Below are positions 26,653-36,473 of a stretch of 52,119 nt of DNA, piece by piece. This DNA comes from Tannerella sp. (GTDB lineage: Bacteria > Bacteroidota > Bacteroidia > Bacteroidales > Tannerellaceae): the NCBI GenBank assembly GCA_031265585.1, contig JAISCL010000378.1, positions 1 through 52,119 of the forward strand. Reading direction: 5' to 3'. A program made the position numbers and the translations under genes. Each line of letters opens with the position of its first letter. Position 1 is the first letter of the stretch. The notes below the pieces were generated by a model. It made no database searches, had not been told where the DNA came from, and saw only the letters and a list, made by a program, of their open reading frames with translations.

Positions 26653-27909
26653 TCAGTCTGTTTTATCTTCATCCGGTTCCCTCATTCCAGTCATTCCCTC
26701 CTCCGTGTCCGGAACAGCGGGAGCGGCAACCGCCACTTCTTCCGCCTCGTCTTCTTCATCTCCCATGCCGGCGCCAAAGCGGCTTACGCTCAGGATAATT
26801 CCAAAATAAAAACAGGTAAGCATCGTCGAAGTGCCGCCACGGCTTATCAGGGGCAGCGGCTGTCCGGTGACCGGTATCAGGTTGACGGCCACCGCCATAT
26901 TGATGAAAGCCTGTATCACAATCAGCAACCCGCATCCGAGCGCCAGGTATTTAGGAAATAACTTCTCACACCGCCGCGCAATAATAGCGACCCGGAACAT
27001 CAGGAACACATACAGCATCATCACGCCGATCCCTCCGAAAATCAGGCCCATTTCTTCGATGATAATCGCATAGATAAAATCGGAATAGGCCTGGGGAAGG
27101 AAGTCGCGCTGGACGCTGCGTCCCGGCAGTTTGCCCAGCAGTCCCCCCCGTGCAATGGCAATCTTGGCATGTGATACCTGATAATTATCGTCATCTATGA
27201 CGTATTTGTTTTCGCTTTTGTCCTTGCCGAAATCCTTCACCCGTTCCACCCAGGTCATGGCGCGCCGGGGCATGTATTTATCCATAAAATCATCCGGTAC
27301 GGAACGTATGAAGGCAAATGAAAGCCCTCCGAGCAGAACCAGGGAAAGAAACAGTACGGTCATCTTTTTCCAGGGCGCCTGGCCGACCACCATCAGCAGG
27401 AAACAGACCGTAAAGAGCAGAAACGCAGTCGAGAAATTTTCCGGCAGGATCAGCGCACAGGCAAGTCCCACGCCGGCCAGTATGATCCAGAAGGTTTTGT
27501 TCGGCGTAAAACGCTCCTGCTTGCTCAGCATAAAAGCGACAAATACGATGCAGGCCAGCTTGGCAAATTCCGAGGGTTGAAACTGGAAGCCCATAAACGA
27601 CAGAAAGCGGTGCGCATTGTTGATGTCAGCCCCTATAAAGGGCGTGATCAAAAGCATAATGATCGAAACGGGCAGCAGGATAATGGCTGCGGAATAATAT
27701 CTGCTCGGTATATTGTGCAGCACGAGTACGGCGGCAAAACCTGCGAACAGGAAGGTAGCGTGCCTTAAAATCGGAGACGAGAAATGTGTATTCTTATAAG
27801 CCAGCGTGCTGGTTGCGCTGTACACTTCAACCAGCGACACCAGGCACAGGAACATAAAAATGATCCATACCGAACGGTCTCCCTTGAATAATCGATTAGC
27901 TAATCCCAT
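26653..27909 (-). CDS. ftsW: Septal peptidoglycan polymerase FtsW
   Basis: 418-residue SEDS glycosyltransferase with about ten membrane helices. Family segments are FQFQPSEFAKLACIVFVAF, SHAKIAIARGGLLGKLPG, AYSDFIYAIIIEEMGLIFGG and LIPVTGQPLPLISRGGTS. It polymerises lipid II with its partner transpeptidase FtsI, encoded four genes upstream. The C-terminal 45 residues are a charged cytoplasmic tail rich in Glu, Asp and Ala. Five bases after murD. Confidence 0.94.
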   Translation of the reverse strand: MGLANRLFKGDRSVWIIFMFLCLVSLVEVYSATSTLAYKNTHFSSPILRHATFLFAGFAAVLVLHNIPSRYYSAAIILLPVSIIMLLITPFIGADINNAHRFLSFMGFQFQPSEFAKLACIVFVAFMLSKQERFTPNKTFWIILAGVGLACALILPENFSTAFLLFTVCFLLMVVGQAPWKKMTVLFLSLVLLGGLSFAFIRSVPDDFMDKYMPRRAMTWVERVKDFGKDKSENKYVIDDDNYQVSHAKIAIARGGLLGKLPGRSVQRDFLPQAYSDFIYAIIIEEMGLIFGGIGVMMLYVFLMFRVAIIARRCEKLFPKYLALGCGLLIVIQAFINMAVAVNLIPVTGQPLPLISRGGTSTMLTCFYFGIILSVSRFGAGMGDEEDEAEEVAVAAPAVPDTEEGMTGMREPDEDKTD

Positions 27910-27914
27910 AGTTT

Positions 27915-29252
27915 TTACAGATTACGGACACAAGTTTTAAACCGGTCGCCGCGGTCTTCATAATCTTTGAAAAGGTCAAAGCTGGCGCAGCAGGGCGAAA
28001 GCAAAACGGTATCGCCCTTCACGGCCAGTTCATACGCTTTCCTTACCGCCTCCTCCATCGATCCGGCGTCCTCGATCCGGGCGGCCTTGCCGTCGAAAAA
28101 GTCATGCAGCTTGCGGTTATCAACTCCCAGGAAGATCAGCGCACGCACCTTTTTCTTTACCAGCTGTTCTATTTCGGAATAATCATTGCCTTTGTCCGTT
28201 CCTCCCAGAATCAGGACTAACGGAGTGCTCACGCTTTGCAGGGCGTACCAGCATGAGTTCACATTGGTCGCCTTTGAATCGTTGATGTAGTCAACCCCCT
28301 TCACGCGCGCAACCATTTCCAGCCGGTGCTCGACACCGCAAAAGTCACTCAGCGACGCACGAATCTTTTCGTCGCGAATATCGGAAACCTTTGCAGCGAT
28401 ACCCGAGGCCAGCGAGTTATACAGATTGTGCGTTCCCTTCAGGGATAATAAATCTCTGTCCATTGTATATATTCCTTTTAATGTTTCCACTCTGATTTTT
28501 CCATTTTCCACATATCCCTTTACGCCCGGTTCACGACGCTCCGAAAACGGATAGAACGTCGCCTCCGGTTTAAACGTTTCAATCCCTTCCCGGATCACCG
28601 GGTCATCATTCCAGAAGATAAAACTGTCGGCTACCGTCTGATTCCGGATAATCCTGAATTTGGAAGCGGCATACTCCCGGAAATCATACTGATAGCGATC
28701 CAGGTGATCCGGCGTTATATTCAGCAGCACCGCAATATCCGCCTTAAAATCATACATATTGTCGAGCTGGAAGCTACTCAGCTCGATGATATAATATGCG
28801 TGGGGGCTTTCCGCGACCTGCAGCGCCAGGCTGCTGCCCACGTTACCTGCAAGTCCTGCATCCAGGCCGGCGTTCTTAAAAATATGATACGTAAGCATCG
28901 TGGTCGTCGTTTTGCCGTTACTTCCGGTTATACAGATCATCTTTGCATCCGTATACCGTCCGGCAAACTCGATCTCCGAGATAACGGGGATGTTCCTTTC
29001 CGTTATTTTCCGGACGACGGGCGCCTGATCCGGTATTCCCGGACTTTTTACGATCTCGCCGGCATCCAGGATCATCTTCTCCGTATGCTGTCTTTCCTCC
29101 CATGCGATCGCATGGTTATCCAGTATTTTTTTATACTCCGGACGGATGGACGAAGCGTCGGAAACGAAGACGTCAAATCCTTCCTTCCGTGCCAGTACGG
29201 CCGCTCCCGTTCCGCTCTCTCCCGCGCCCAGTATGACGATTCTCCGACTCAT
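27915..29252 (-). CDS. murD: UDP-N-acetylmuramoylalanine--D-glutamate ligase
   Basis: 445-residue Mur ligase adding D-Glu. N-terminal Rossmann-like start ILGAGESGTGAAVLARKEG; P-loop CITGSNGKTTTTML (about 109-122); central NITPDHLDRY; C-terminal NDSKATN and LILGGTDKGNDY, typical of MurD. Three bases after mraY and five before ftsW. Confidence 0.96.
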   Translation of the reverse strand: MSRRIVILGAGESGTGAAVLARKEGFDVFVSDASSIRPEYKKILDNHAIAWEERQHTEKMILDAGEIVKSPGIPDQAPVVRKITERNIPVISEIEFAGRYTDAKMICITGSNGKTTTTMLTYHIFKNAGLDAGLAGNVGSSLALQVAESPHAYYIIELSSFQLDNMYDFKADIAVLLNITPDHLDRYQYDFREYAASKFRIIRNQTVADSFIFWNDDPVIREGIETFKPEATFYPFSERREPGVKGYVENGKIRVETLKGIYTMDRDLLSLKGTHNLYNSLASGIAAKVSDIRDEKIRASLSDFCGVEHRLEMVARVKGVDYINDSKATNVNSCWYALQSVSTPLVLILGGTDKGNDYSEIEQLVKKKVRALIFLGVDNRKLHDFFDGKAARIEDAGSMEEAVRKAYELAVKGDTVLLSPCCASFDLFKDYEDRGDRFKTCVRNL

Positions 29253-29255
29253 TCC

Positions 29256-30518
29256 CTATCTGATTTTTAATGTAACAATAGTAATGACCGCAAGAATAAT
29301 CCCTATCAGCCAGAAACGGACAACCAGTTTCGATTCCGGCACCACATTGTACGGGCGTTGAATCAGCGCCTGTATACCTGCATGGCCGGCTTTCTGGAAA
29401 TGATGATGCAGGGGGGTCATCTTGAAAATACGCCGGCCTTCCCCGTATTTCTTTTTCGTATATTTGAAGTAAATCACCTGAAACAGTACGGACAGCTCCT
29501 CGATGAGGAAGATCCCGCAAAAAATAGGGATCAGCAGCTCTTTACGTATAATAATCGCATAAACGGCGATGATACCGCCCAGGGTAAGGCTGCCCGTATC
29601 CCCCATAAACACCTGCGCAGGATAGGAATTATACCACAGGAACCCGATCGTCGCGCCGATAAATGCGGCGGCGAAAACAACCAGTTCCTCGGCTCCGGGC
29701 AGGAACATAATGTTCAGGAAGGAAGCAAACTCAATGTGCGACGACATATAGGCCAGAATACCCAGCGCCACGCCCATAATAGCCGAACTGCCGGCTGCCA
29801 GCCCGTCCAGTCCGTCCGTCAGGTTAGCTCCGTTAGAAACCGCCGTGACGATAAAAATAACGATCAGGACGAAAAAGAACCAGGTCGCTTCTTCCTTCCA
29901 TTCCCCGGCCCACGAGCCAAGCCAGGCATAATCAAAATTATTGTTCTTAAAAAAGGGAATGGTCGTCTTGGTCGATTTCGTTTCCGACGGATGAATCTGT
30001 ACCTCCTCGATCACATTGTCGCCGTTGATCACTTCCCGGTTCTCGCGGATCACCGTATCCGGACTTAAATACAGGGTCATACCGACAATCAGCCCCAGGC
30101 CCACCTGCGCCACAATCTTGAATTTCCCCCGCAACCCTTCCTTATCTTTCTTGAAAACTTTGATATAGTCATCCGCAAACCCCAGCACGCCAAGCCAGAC
30201 GGTCGTAATCAGCACCAGCAGAATGTACACGTTATTGAGGCGGGTAAAAAGCAAGACCGGAACCAGTATGGAGATGATGATGATAATACCTCCCATCGTA
30301 GGCGTGCCTTTTTTACTCATCTGCCCTTCGATTCCAAGGTTACGAACCGTCTCGCCGATCTGCATCCGCTGCAGCCGGTTGATGATGCGCCGGCCGGTCA
30401 GCGTCGAAAGAAACAGGGCAAACACAATGGCCAGTCCCGACCGGAACGAGATGTATTTAAACATGCCCGCCCCCGGAAAATCCATCCGGTCCAGGTAAGC
30501 AAAAAGATCATACAGCAT
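29256..30518 (-). CDS. mraY: Phospho-N-acetylmuramoyl-pentapeptide-transferase
   Basis: 420-residue membrane enzyme that makes lipid I from UDP-MurNAc-pentapeptide and undecaprenyl phosphate. Diagnostic segments: [30 protein letters not shown] (catalytic Asp pair), [12 protein letters not shown], and [12 protein letters not shown]. It is longer than the ~360 residues of proteobacterial MraY because of a loop at about 170-210 ([10 protein letters not shown]...), an insertion often seen in Bacteroidota. Its start overlaps the murE end by 11 bases. Confidence 0.95.
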   Translation of the reverse strand: MLYDLFAYLDRMDFPGAGMFKYISFRSGLAIVFALFLSTLTGRRIINRLQRMQIGETVRNLGIEGQMSKKGTPTMGGIIIIISILVPVLLFTRLNNVYILLVLITTVWLGVLGFADDYIKVFKKDKEGLRGKFKIVAQVGLGLIVGMTLYLSPDTVIRENREVINGDNVIEEVQIHPSETKSTKTTIPFFKNNNFDYAWLGSWAGEWKEEATWFFFVLIVIFIVTAVSNGANLTDGLDGLAAGSSAIMGVALGILAYMSSHIEFASFLNIMFLPGAEELVVFAAAFIGATIGFLWYNSYPAQVFMGDTGSLTLGGIIAVYAIIIRKELLIPIFCGIFLIEELSVLFQVIYFKYTKKKYGEGRRIFKMTPLHHHFQKAGHAGIQALIQRPYNVVPESKLVVRFWLIGIILAVITIVTLKIR

Positions 30519-31974
30519 AATTCCCCGTATTAATTATTTCACGCACTGTTTCCCGGTCATCAAAATGATGCTTCACCCCTTTCACCTCCTGATAATCTTC
30601 ATGTCCTTTCCCGGCAATAAGGATCACATCTCTTTTCCGGGCAAGGGCGATCGCCGTTTTTATCGCCTGCCTGCGGTCTGTGATACAAAGCGTACGCTCC
30701 CTGTCGCCCGCATCAAGCCCCGCGACCATGTCGTTTATGATCTCATCCGGTTCCTCAAACCGCGGGTTATCGGAGGTCAGGATCAGCTGATCGCTCTGCC
30801 GGGCCGCTTCTTTCGCCATCAGGGGACGCTTGCCTTTGTCCCGGTTTCCCCCGGCTCCGACCACCGTAATCACGCGCCCGTTACGGCCCAATACCTCGTG
30901 GATGCCGCTCAGGACGTTTGCCAGCGCATCCGGCGTATGCGCATAGTCAACAATGGCCGTAAAACCTTTCGGGGAAGGTATGGTCTCAAACCTTCCCGGT
31001 ACGGGAAGGAGCGTACTCATCGCAATCAGTATTTTTTCCGGATCTTCGCCCAGGGCGACCGCAGCGCCATAAACAGCCAGCAAGTTACAGGCATTGAAAC
31101 GGCCGATGAAATGCGTATATACATCCCGTCCGTTCACATTCATTTCCATTCCCTCCAAATGGGAGGCGATTATCTTCCCTTTAAAATCGGCCATCGTCTG
31201 CAGCGAGTAGGCGAGCTTCCGGGCTTTCGTATTTTGCAGCATGACCGTTCCGGACTTGTCATCGACATTCGTCAGGGCAAATGCAGAATCGGGAAGGTTG
31301 TCAAAAAATTTCTTTTTCGTTTTCAGGTAATGATCTACCGTTTTATGATAATCCATGTGATCGCGTGTGAGGTTCGTAAAGATCCCGCCCCTGAACGTCA
31401 CTCCGAAGATACGTTTCTGGTCTATGGCGTGCGAACTCACTTCCATAAATACATATTGGCATCCCGCATCCGCCATTCGCGCCATAAGCCGGTGGATCGT
31501 AAGCGGATCCGGCGTCGTATGCTCCGACGGTACGGCTTCTTCATCCACATAATTACAGACCGTCGAAAGCAGTCCGGTTTTATATCCCAGCTTGCGGAAC
31601 AGGTGATACAGCAGGGTAGCGACGGTGGTTTTCCCGTTTGTACCCGTTACGCCGACGACGGTCATCCGGGATGAAGGACGGCCATACCATATCGAAGCCA
31701 TAAACCCCAACGCATCCGCCGTATCCGAAACGGTCATAAAAGCAGCCTTCTTTCCGGCTGAAGAAACCGGACGATCGCAAACGATCAGGGCGGCTCCCCG
31801 CTCGATCGCGTCATCAATATAATCATGCCCGTCGACAACGGTGCCTTTCAGGGCGATAAACATCGACCCCGGCGTCACCTGCCTTGAATCGGAGTAAATG
31901 CCGGTTACCGTAAGAGTACCGTCTTCCGTAAGTCCGCCCGATCCGGCGGTGTTTTTTGATTCGGATAATTGCAT
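30508..31974 (-). CDS. murE: UDP-MurNAc-tripeptide synthetase, meso-DAP type
   Basis: 488 residues. P-loop [19 protein letters not shown] near 108-126, YAHTPDAL, and the substrate-specificity motif DNPR in [14 protein letters not shown], which points to meso-diaminopimelate rather than lysine as the third residue. This fits the direct-crosslinked DAP peptidoglycan of Bacteroidales. The carbamylated Lys region ([20 protein letters not shown]) is present. Seven bases after ftsI. Confidence 0.95.
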   Translation of the reverse strand: MQLSESKNTAGSGGLTEDGTLTVTGIYSDSRQVTPGSMFIALKGTVVDGHDYIDDAIERGAALIVCDRPVSSAGKKAAFMTVSDTADALGFMASIWYGRPSSRMTVVGVTGTNGKTTVATLLYHLFRKLGYKTGLLSTVCNYVDEEAVPSEHTTPDPLTIHRLMARMADAGCQYVFMEVSSHAIDQKRIFGVTFRGGIFTNLTRDHMDYHKTVDHYLKTKKKFFDNLPDSAFALTNVDDKSGTVMLQNTKARKLAYSLQTMADFKGKIIASHLEGMEMNVNGRDVYTHFIGRFNACNLLAVYGAAVALGEDPEKILIAMSTLLPVPGRFETIPSPKGFTAIVDYAHTPDALANVLSGIHEVLGRNGRVITVVGAGGNRDKGKRPLMAKEAARQSDQLILTSDNPRFEEPDEIINDMVAGLDAGDRERTLCITDRRQAIKTAIALARKRDVILIAGKGHEDYQEVKGVKHHFDDRETVREIINTGNYAV

Positions 31975-31981
31975 ATCTGTT

Positions 31982-34171
31982 TTATTCTTTCAAAGTTAAT
32001 GTAACTGTTTGTCCCGGCACTGCCCGGCTACCGTTTTTCACGGACTGTGAAACAACGCGTCCCCTGCCGGAGAGGGACACGCGCAGGCCACAGTTCTCAA
32101 GGGCGTAAACGGCATCTTTGGCGCCCATTCCCACCACATTCGGCACCAGGTTACCGGTCAGCGGCAGTTCTTTTAATGTAATCCCCCGGTCATTTCCGGT
32201 TGCCGTTACATAGCCGGAATTTACCGGAGCCGCCTCGCCCGCTTTTATCTTAAGACCCTTCATCACATTTTTCAATGCGGCGTAGTCTCCGTTTTTAATC
32301 TCCGGATAAGGCGCTTTCAACGAATCGTCCGGCATCTTTTTCAGATCACTGACCGTACAGTTCGCAATCGTTTTCTCCGCTATTTCCCGGACGACCGTAC
32401 CGCACATCAAGCCGCCGGACGGGAACCCGATACGCGGGCGCGAGATCACAACAATACAGGTATAAAGCGGATCTTCGTACGGAAAATACCCGCAAAAGGA
32501 AACATTGTATCCGGATGTCCGGTAAACGCCTCCGCTGGCGATCAGCGCCGTCCCCGTCTTCCCGGCAATCGATATCACCTCCGAGCGCGCCGGCATGCCT
32601 GTCCCGTCGCGGCGGGCGGGCGTCGGATCCTTATAGTTTACTACATTGTATAACATCTGCTGAATAATCTTCAGCGTGCGTTCCGAACAGATTTTCGGGA
32701 TCACCGTTTCCGGGTCAAAATGTTTAACGACCTTCTCATTTTTCAGAATATCCTTCACAAACATCGGGCGCACCATCTTTCCGTCGTTTGCAATGGCATT
32801 GAAAAAGGTAAGCGTCTGGATGGGCGGTATCTGCACTTCGTATCCGAAGGACATCCACGGCAGGGAAGTCTTCGACCAGTAGCGGTCTCCCGGCCGGCGC
32901 AGTTTCGGCTTTCCCGCCCCGGGAATCTCGACCCGGAGGTCTGCGTCCATTCCGATACGGTGAAGTCCTTCCACAAACTTTTTAGGATTCCGTTCATACC
33001 CTTTCAGGATGATCTTGGCAACACCGATATTGGAAGAATACCAGATAGCCTTCTCCGCCGAAATCAGGCCATATCCTCCACGGTTTGAATTATGATCGGC
33101 CAGACGCTGGTTTGCATACGTATAGGTACCGTCCCCCACATCGACCGGCGTTTCCGGCTCGACCACGCCATCCTCGATCGCAACCATCATGGAGGCTACT
33201 TTAAAGGTAGACCCCGGCTCTATCTCGTCGGCAACCGCATGGTTGAGCGTTTCGGCGTACCGTCCCTGCCCGACCCGTTCCATGTTCGTGATCGCTTTGA
33301 TGGCGCCGGTCTTCACCTCCATGACCACGGCCGTGCCGGCATCCGCATCAATCTCCTTCAGCTTGTCCGTAAGCGCCTTTTCGACCAGATCCTGGATATT
33401 GATGTCAATCGTGGAACGGAGATCCATGCCGTTTACAGGCTCTACCTCCACGATATTGGTCCACCGTCCGCCCACGCGCTGTACGGAGTTCAGTCCGGGT
33501 ATGCCGCGGAGCAGGGAATCATACTGCAGTTCCAGGCCGTTCTTCCCCTTCGTCACGCCGCCCGAATCAATCTCGCTGTAAATATCGCCAACCGTACGTG
33601 ACGCCAGCATGTCGAAGGGCTTCTGCCGCTGCATCATTTCTTTGGTGTAAAACCCGCTTCGGTTACGGTGAAGGCGCAGAAACGGGAAGGTTTTGATTTC
33701 TTTCAGGTCGGCATACGACACCCTTCCCTCATACACGGGATATTGCCGTTTCTTTGTCTTCAGTCCTTTCAGGAGATGCTCCCTGTAACCTGCCTGCGTA
33801 CGGTTTTTCAGTTTTTTAGACAGGTAGTAAGCCAGTGAATCCACATTATTATATCGACTGTTCCGGAACGAATCCAGCGCAAATCCCTCCGCTTTGAAAT
33901 CGATGTACATATAATATTTCGGAGCGCTTGTCGCCATCATCCGGCCATCACTCGAATAGATATTCCCGCGTGCCGGATTCACCAGCAGATCGGGCAGCTT
34001 CAGTTCTTCCGCGACCTTGAGCCATTCCTTCTTTTCCCGAACCCCGATCTTGAAAGCCGAACCCAGTATGGCGACCGCCACCAGGCCCAGGACGACGGTA
34101 ATAATAAAGTAGCGGAAAAAGATGTTTTTATCCTTCTCGTTATATTTCTTTGCGGTATCTTTTGACGGCAT
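31982..34171 (-). CDS. ftsI: Septal transpeptidase FtsI (PBP3) with PASTA domain
   Basis: 729-residue class B penicillin-binding protein. One membrane helix (about 20-40), a dimerisation domain (about 65-230), then the transpeptidase: active-site STFK at 321-324, SSN at 379-381 and KTG at 538-540. A PASTA domain occupies about 671-729, starting [17 protein letters not shown] on a Bacteroidota FtsI is common in the phylum, unlike in Proteobacteria. It crosslinks septal peptidoglycan made by FtsW. Thirteen bases after the ftsL-like gene. Confidence 0.95.
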   Translation of the reverse strand: MPSKDTAKKYNEKDKNIFFRYFIITVVLGLVAVAILGSAFKIGVREKKEWLKVAEELKLPDLLVNPARGNIYSSDGRMMATSAPKYYMYIDFKAEGFALDSFRNSRYNNVDSLAYYLSKKLKNRTQAGYREHLLKGLKTKKRQYPVYEGRVSYADLKEIKTFPFLRLHRNRSGFYTKEMMQRQKPFDMLASRTVGDIYSEIDSGGVTKGKNGLELQYDSLLRGIPGLNSVQRVGGRWTNIVEVEPVNGMDLRSTIDINIQDLVEKALTDKLKEIDADAGTAVVMEVKTGAIKAITNMERVGQGRYAETLNHAVADEIEPGSTFKVASMMVAIEDGVVEPETPVDVGDGTYTYANQRLADHNSNRGGYGLISAEKAIWYSSNIGVAKIILKGYERNPKKFVEGLHRIGMDADLRVEIPGAGKPKLRRPGDRYWSKTSLPWMSFGYEVQIPPIQTLTFFNAIANDGKMVRPMFVKDILKNEKVVKHFDPETVIPKICSERTLKIIQQMLYNVVNYKDPTPARRDGTGMPARSEVISIAGKTGTALIASGGVYRTSGYNVSFCGYFPYEDPLYTCIVVISRPRIGFPSGGLMCGTVVREIAEKTIANCTVSDLKKMPDDSLKAPYPEIKNGDYAALKNVMKGLKIKAGEAAPVNSGYVTATGNDRGITLKELPLTGNLVPNVVGMGAKDAVYALENCGLRVSLSGRGRVVSQSVKNGSRAVPGQTVTLTLKE

Positions 34172-34184
34172 ATTATATGTAGTA

Positions 34185-34517
34185 TTATTTCCGAAGCCTG
34201 TACGGAGGCTTTTTCGATTTTTCCAGATTCAATCCCAGGCGCTTTACAAGCTCCTCTACCTGCGACGGGCGGGTATTTCCCGTTAACTGGGCGGAGACGG
34301 ACAGCGCCTCATACTTCACATCCTTCAACTGCTCCTGTAGATGGTCAATCTCACGGATCTTGATCATACAGGAATAACGGTTACTGATGTAGAAAAACAG
34401 CAGGATGACAATCAGTACGATCATCTTCGTATGCTTAATCACAAATTCTTCCTTCAGTATGCCCCCTCCGAGAATATACATCAGCGAAATGCGTTTTTTC
34501 TTCTTTGTTTTCTCCAT
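34185..34517 (-). CDS. ftsL: FtsL-like divisome protein
   Basis: 110 residues: a basic cytoplasmic N-terminus (about 1-30), one membrane helix (about 31-46, MIVLIVILLFFYISNRY) and a short coiled-coil-like segment (IREIDHLQEQLKDVKYEAL). FtsL is poorly conserved in sequence; the call rests on this topology and on location between rsmH and ftsI, the standard FtsL slot. In other bacteria it pairs with FtsB through the coiled coil to activate FtsWI. Followed by ftsI after 13 bases. Confidence 0.75.
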   Translation of the reverse strand: MEKTKKKKRISLMYILGGGILKEEFVIKHTKMIVLIVILLFFYISNRYSCMIKIREIDHLQEQLKDVKYEALSVSAQLTGNTRPSQVEELVKRLGLNLEKSKKPPYRLRK

Positions 34518-34530
34518 TGACTTGCTTTCT

Positions 34531-35481
34531 TTATGTTATTTCAAACCGGGCGATTTTCTCGGCCACCCGCAGCTTCGCACTCCTCGAACGGGGATTGCGT
34601 TCGATTTCCTCCGGTGAAGGAACCGTCACTTTCCCCAGCGGACGTAAGGGAGACTGCACATTCCCATAAAAATCCTGCTCCCTGCGCCCTTCAAAGTTTC
34701 CGGACTTCATAAAATGCTTCACCAGCCGGTCTTCCAGCGAATGGTAGGTGATGACGGCCAGCCGTCCTCCCTCCGCCAGTAGCCGGAGAGACTGCGGCAG
34801 CAGTTCGCGTAAAGCCTGCATCTCCTGGTTGACTTCTATGCGTAGCGCCTGGAATACCTGCGCCAGGAATTTCTTTTCCCTTTCTTTTTCCGCAAAAGGT
34901 TTCAGCACCGCCCGTAAATCCGGGATCACCCGGAAGGGTTGCCATTCCCTTGTACGGACAATAGCTGAAGCAATCCGGCGCGAATTTTTCAATTCCCCGT
35001 ACAGGTAAAGCACATCGGCCAGCTGTTCTTCCGAATACGTATTCAGGACATCGGCAGCCGTCTGTCCTGCGCGGTTATTCATCCGCATATCGAGCGCTCC
35101 TTCAAAGCGGAACGAAAAACCGCGCCCCTCCTCATCCAGATGATGCGACGAAACGCCCAGGTCGGCAATCAGGCCATCGATCTGTTTCACCTGACAGTAA
35201 CGCATAAAATTGGATACATACCGGAAGTCGCTGCGCACAAAAACAAACCGTTCATCGTCTATCCTGTTTTTTTCGGCATCGGCATCCCGGTCAAAGCCAT
35301 ATAAGCGTCCTTCTTTTCCCAGCCGTTCCAGAATACCGCGCGAATGTCCCCCGCCTCCGAACGTGGCATCCACATAAACGCCCGAAGGTTTGACGTTCAA
35401 CCCCTCAAGACTTTCCCCCAACAGGGCGGGAACATGATATTTCAGTTCTTTATCACACACAACCGTGCACATACAATCCAT
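34531..35481 (-). CDS. rsmH: 16S rRNA m4C1402 methyltransferase
   Basis: 316-residue SAM-dependent methyltransferase (MraW). YHVPALLGESLEGLNVKPSGVYVDATFGGGGHSRGIL at residues 15-51 is diagnostic, as are IADLGVSSHHLDEEGRGFSFR and ITYHSLEDRLVKHF. It is the first gene of the minus-strand cluster here; the usual preceding mraZ is not found, and upstream DNA is an intergenic region and an HU-like gene on the other strand. ATGs at 35481 and 35472 are both possible starts. Confidence 0.95.
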   Translation of the reverse strand: MDCMCTVVCDKELKYHVPALLGESLEGLNVKPSGVYVDATFGGGGHSRGILERLGKEGRLYGFDRDADAEKNRIDDERFVFVRSDFRYVSNFMRYCQVKQIDGLIADLGVSSHHLDEEGRGFSFRFEGALDMRMNNRAGQTAADVLNTYSEEQLADVLYLYGELKNSRRIASAIVRTREWQPFRVIPDLRAVLKPFAEKEREKKFLAQVFQALRIEVNQEMQALRELLPQSLRLLAEGGRLAVITYHSLEDRLVKHFMKSGNFEGRREQDFYGNVQSPLRPLGKVTVPSPEEIERNPRSRSAKLRVAEKIARFEIT

Positions 35482-35683
35482 AAAAAAGACGTAACAATCT
35501 GATTAGGCGGGTAAAATTACACATTTTCCGCATCATCCGCAGAGATTTAACAAAAAAAAGTTTTCAACATCGCCTTTTTCCGGCGAAGACAGGGAAAGAA
35601 ACCGGAATAAAGACCGGGAAGAAGAAACTCTTTTCAGGGAAGAAAAAAATAATCGCTAAATTGCCGAAAAAAACAGATATAAA

Positions 35684-35716
35684 TTTGGATTATATAATAA
35701 ATAACCGTTATCCTTG
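35684..35716 (+). promoter_or_regulatory. Bacteroidota promoter before the 49-codon ORF and HU-like gene
   Basis: TTTG at 35684-35687 is followed after 21 bases by TATCCTTG (35709-35716), one base off the TAnnTTTG consensus. Transcription would start near 35723, about 18 bases before the ATG of the small ORF. It faces away from rsmH and could also read into the HU-like gene 300 bases on. Confidence 0.55.
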
Positions 35717-35740
35717 CGGCTCATCTTTATAATAAGCGGT

Positions 35741-35890
35741 ATGGAAACAGTTTCCGGAAAATTCTTCTCAGGTTTTGAATTAATTAACACAGACGTGTTG
35801 GTTAATTCCGCTTATTTCTTAGAGAGAGACGCGCAGGTTTATAAATTTCGCGTTACGAGCGCGCGTAACCCATCATTTACTTTTAAATAA
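35741..35890 (+). CDS. 49-residue ORF of unknown function with an internal hairpin
   Basis: Starts METVSGKFFSGFELINTDVL, no similarity recognised, no signal or membrane segment. It follows a good promoter at the right distance. Codons 13-22 overlap a strong RNA hairpin (35777-35808): a 14-bp stem including two G-U pairs and a 4-base loop. This overlap suggests either a leader peptide whose translation affects RNA folding, or a non-coding structured leader in which the ORF is chance. It lies in the 550-base gap between rsmH and the HU-like gene. Confidence 0.35.
   Translation: METVSGKFFSGFELINTDVLVNSAYFLERDAQVYKFRVTSARNPSFTFK
35777..35808 (+). other. Strong RNA hairpin in the leader before the HU-like gene
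   Basis: GAATTAATTAACAC pairs with GTGTTGGTTAATTC over 14 positions (two are G-U in RNA) around an AGAC loop. As DNA it is an imperfect palindrome and could also be an operator. It lies inside the 49-codon ORF. Confidence 0.55.
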
Positions 35891-35953
35891 TCAGGAAAAA
35901 CCGTCTTATTTTTTAAGCCGGGTTTGGCTGTTTGCTGTCAAATCGAAAATGGT

Positions 35954-35984
35954 AGCCTTCGGAAAGATTTTCTTGCCGGAGGCT
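35954..35984 (+). terminator. Terminator-like hairpin upstream of the HU-like gene
   Basis: AGCCTTCGG (35954-35962) pairs with CCGGAGGCT (35976-35984) over nine positions with one G-U, loop of 13 bases, followed by CTTTGTGTTT. The T-run is broken, so it may be a partial terminator or attenuator between the 49-codon ORF and the HU-like gene, which starts 47 bases on. Confidence 0.45.
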
Positions 35985-36031
35985 CTTTGTGTTTATAAAT
36001 CTATTGTTAAACTTTTAAATTCTTATTTGTT

Positions 36032-36412
36032 ATGTCGGTTAAGATCGTACCGGTAGAAAAAGGGAATCCGGCCAGGCCGGACAACCCTAAAACATGGCAT
36101 GGCATGGTCACAAGTGATGGCGATGTCAATTTGAAAACGCTGGGCAAATACATTTCCCTGCGCTGTACGGTAAATCCCGCCGATACGGTGGCAGTGCTGG
36201 AAGTGCTGACGCAGGTATTGACGGAAGAATTGAGTGACGGTAAAATCGTTCGTTTCGGCGATTTCGGTTCCTTCCAGGCAGGAGTCGGGAGCCGGGGCGC
36301 GGAAACGAAGGAAAAATTTACGACGTCTTTGATCAGATCACGCAAGGTCATTTTCCGTCCGGGCGCCGATCTGAAGGAAATGCTGACCAACCTGAAGTTC
36401 GAAAAACTGTAA
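36032..36412 (+). CDS. HU-family (histone-like) DNA-binding protein
   Basis: 126 residues. The HU/IHF core is seen in the second half: LTQVLTEELSDGKIVRFGDFGSFQ (the GDFGxF turn at about 75-80), then the DNA-binding arm region and RKVIFRPGADLKEML, the usual RxPxTGE-like close of the fold. The N-terminal 30 residues (GNPARPDNPKTWHGMVTSDG) follow the Bacteroidota-specific HU-like form rather than classical HU, in which residue order at the start differs. It probably bends or packages DNA. It is followed by a good terminator and then by a palindromic tandem array. Confidence 0.85.
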   Translation: MSVKIVPVEKGNPARPDNPKTWHGMVTSDGDVNLKTLGKYISLRCTVNPADTVAVLEVLTQVLTEELSDGKIVRFGDFGSFQAGVGSRGAETKEKFTTSLIRSRKVIFRPGADLKEMLTNLKFEKL

Positions 36413-36428
36413 GGGAAGTACGCAAAAA

Positions 36429-36468
36429 AAACGTCCCGGTCTCTCTCCGGAAAAAGATCGGGATGTTT
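36429..36468 (+). terminator. Intrinsic terminator of the HU-like gene
   Basis: AAACGTCCCGGTC (36429-36441) pairs with GATCGGGATGTTT (36456-36468) over 13 positions including two G-U, with a 14-base loop and a terminal T-run. It starts 17 bases after the HU-like stop codon. Confidence 0.75.
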
Positions 36469-36473
36469 TCAAA

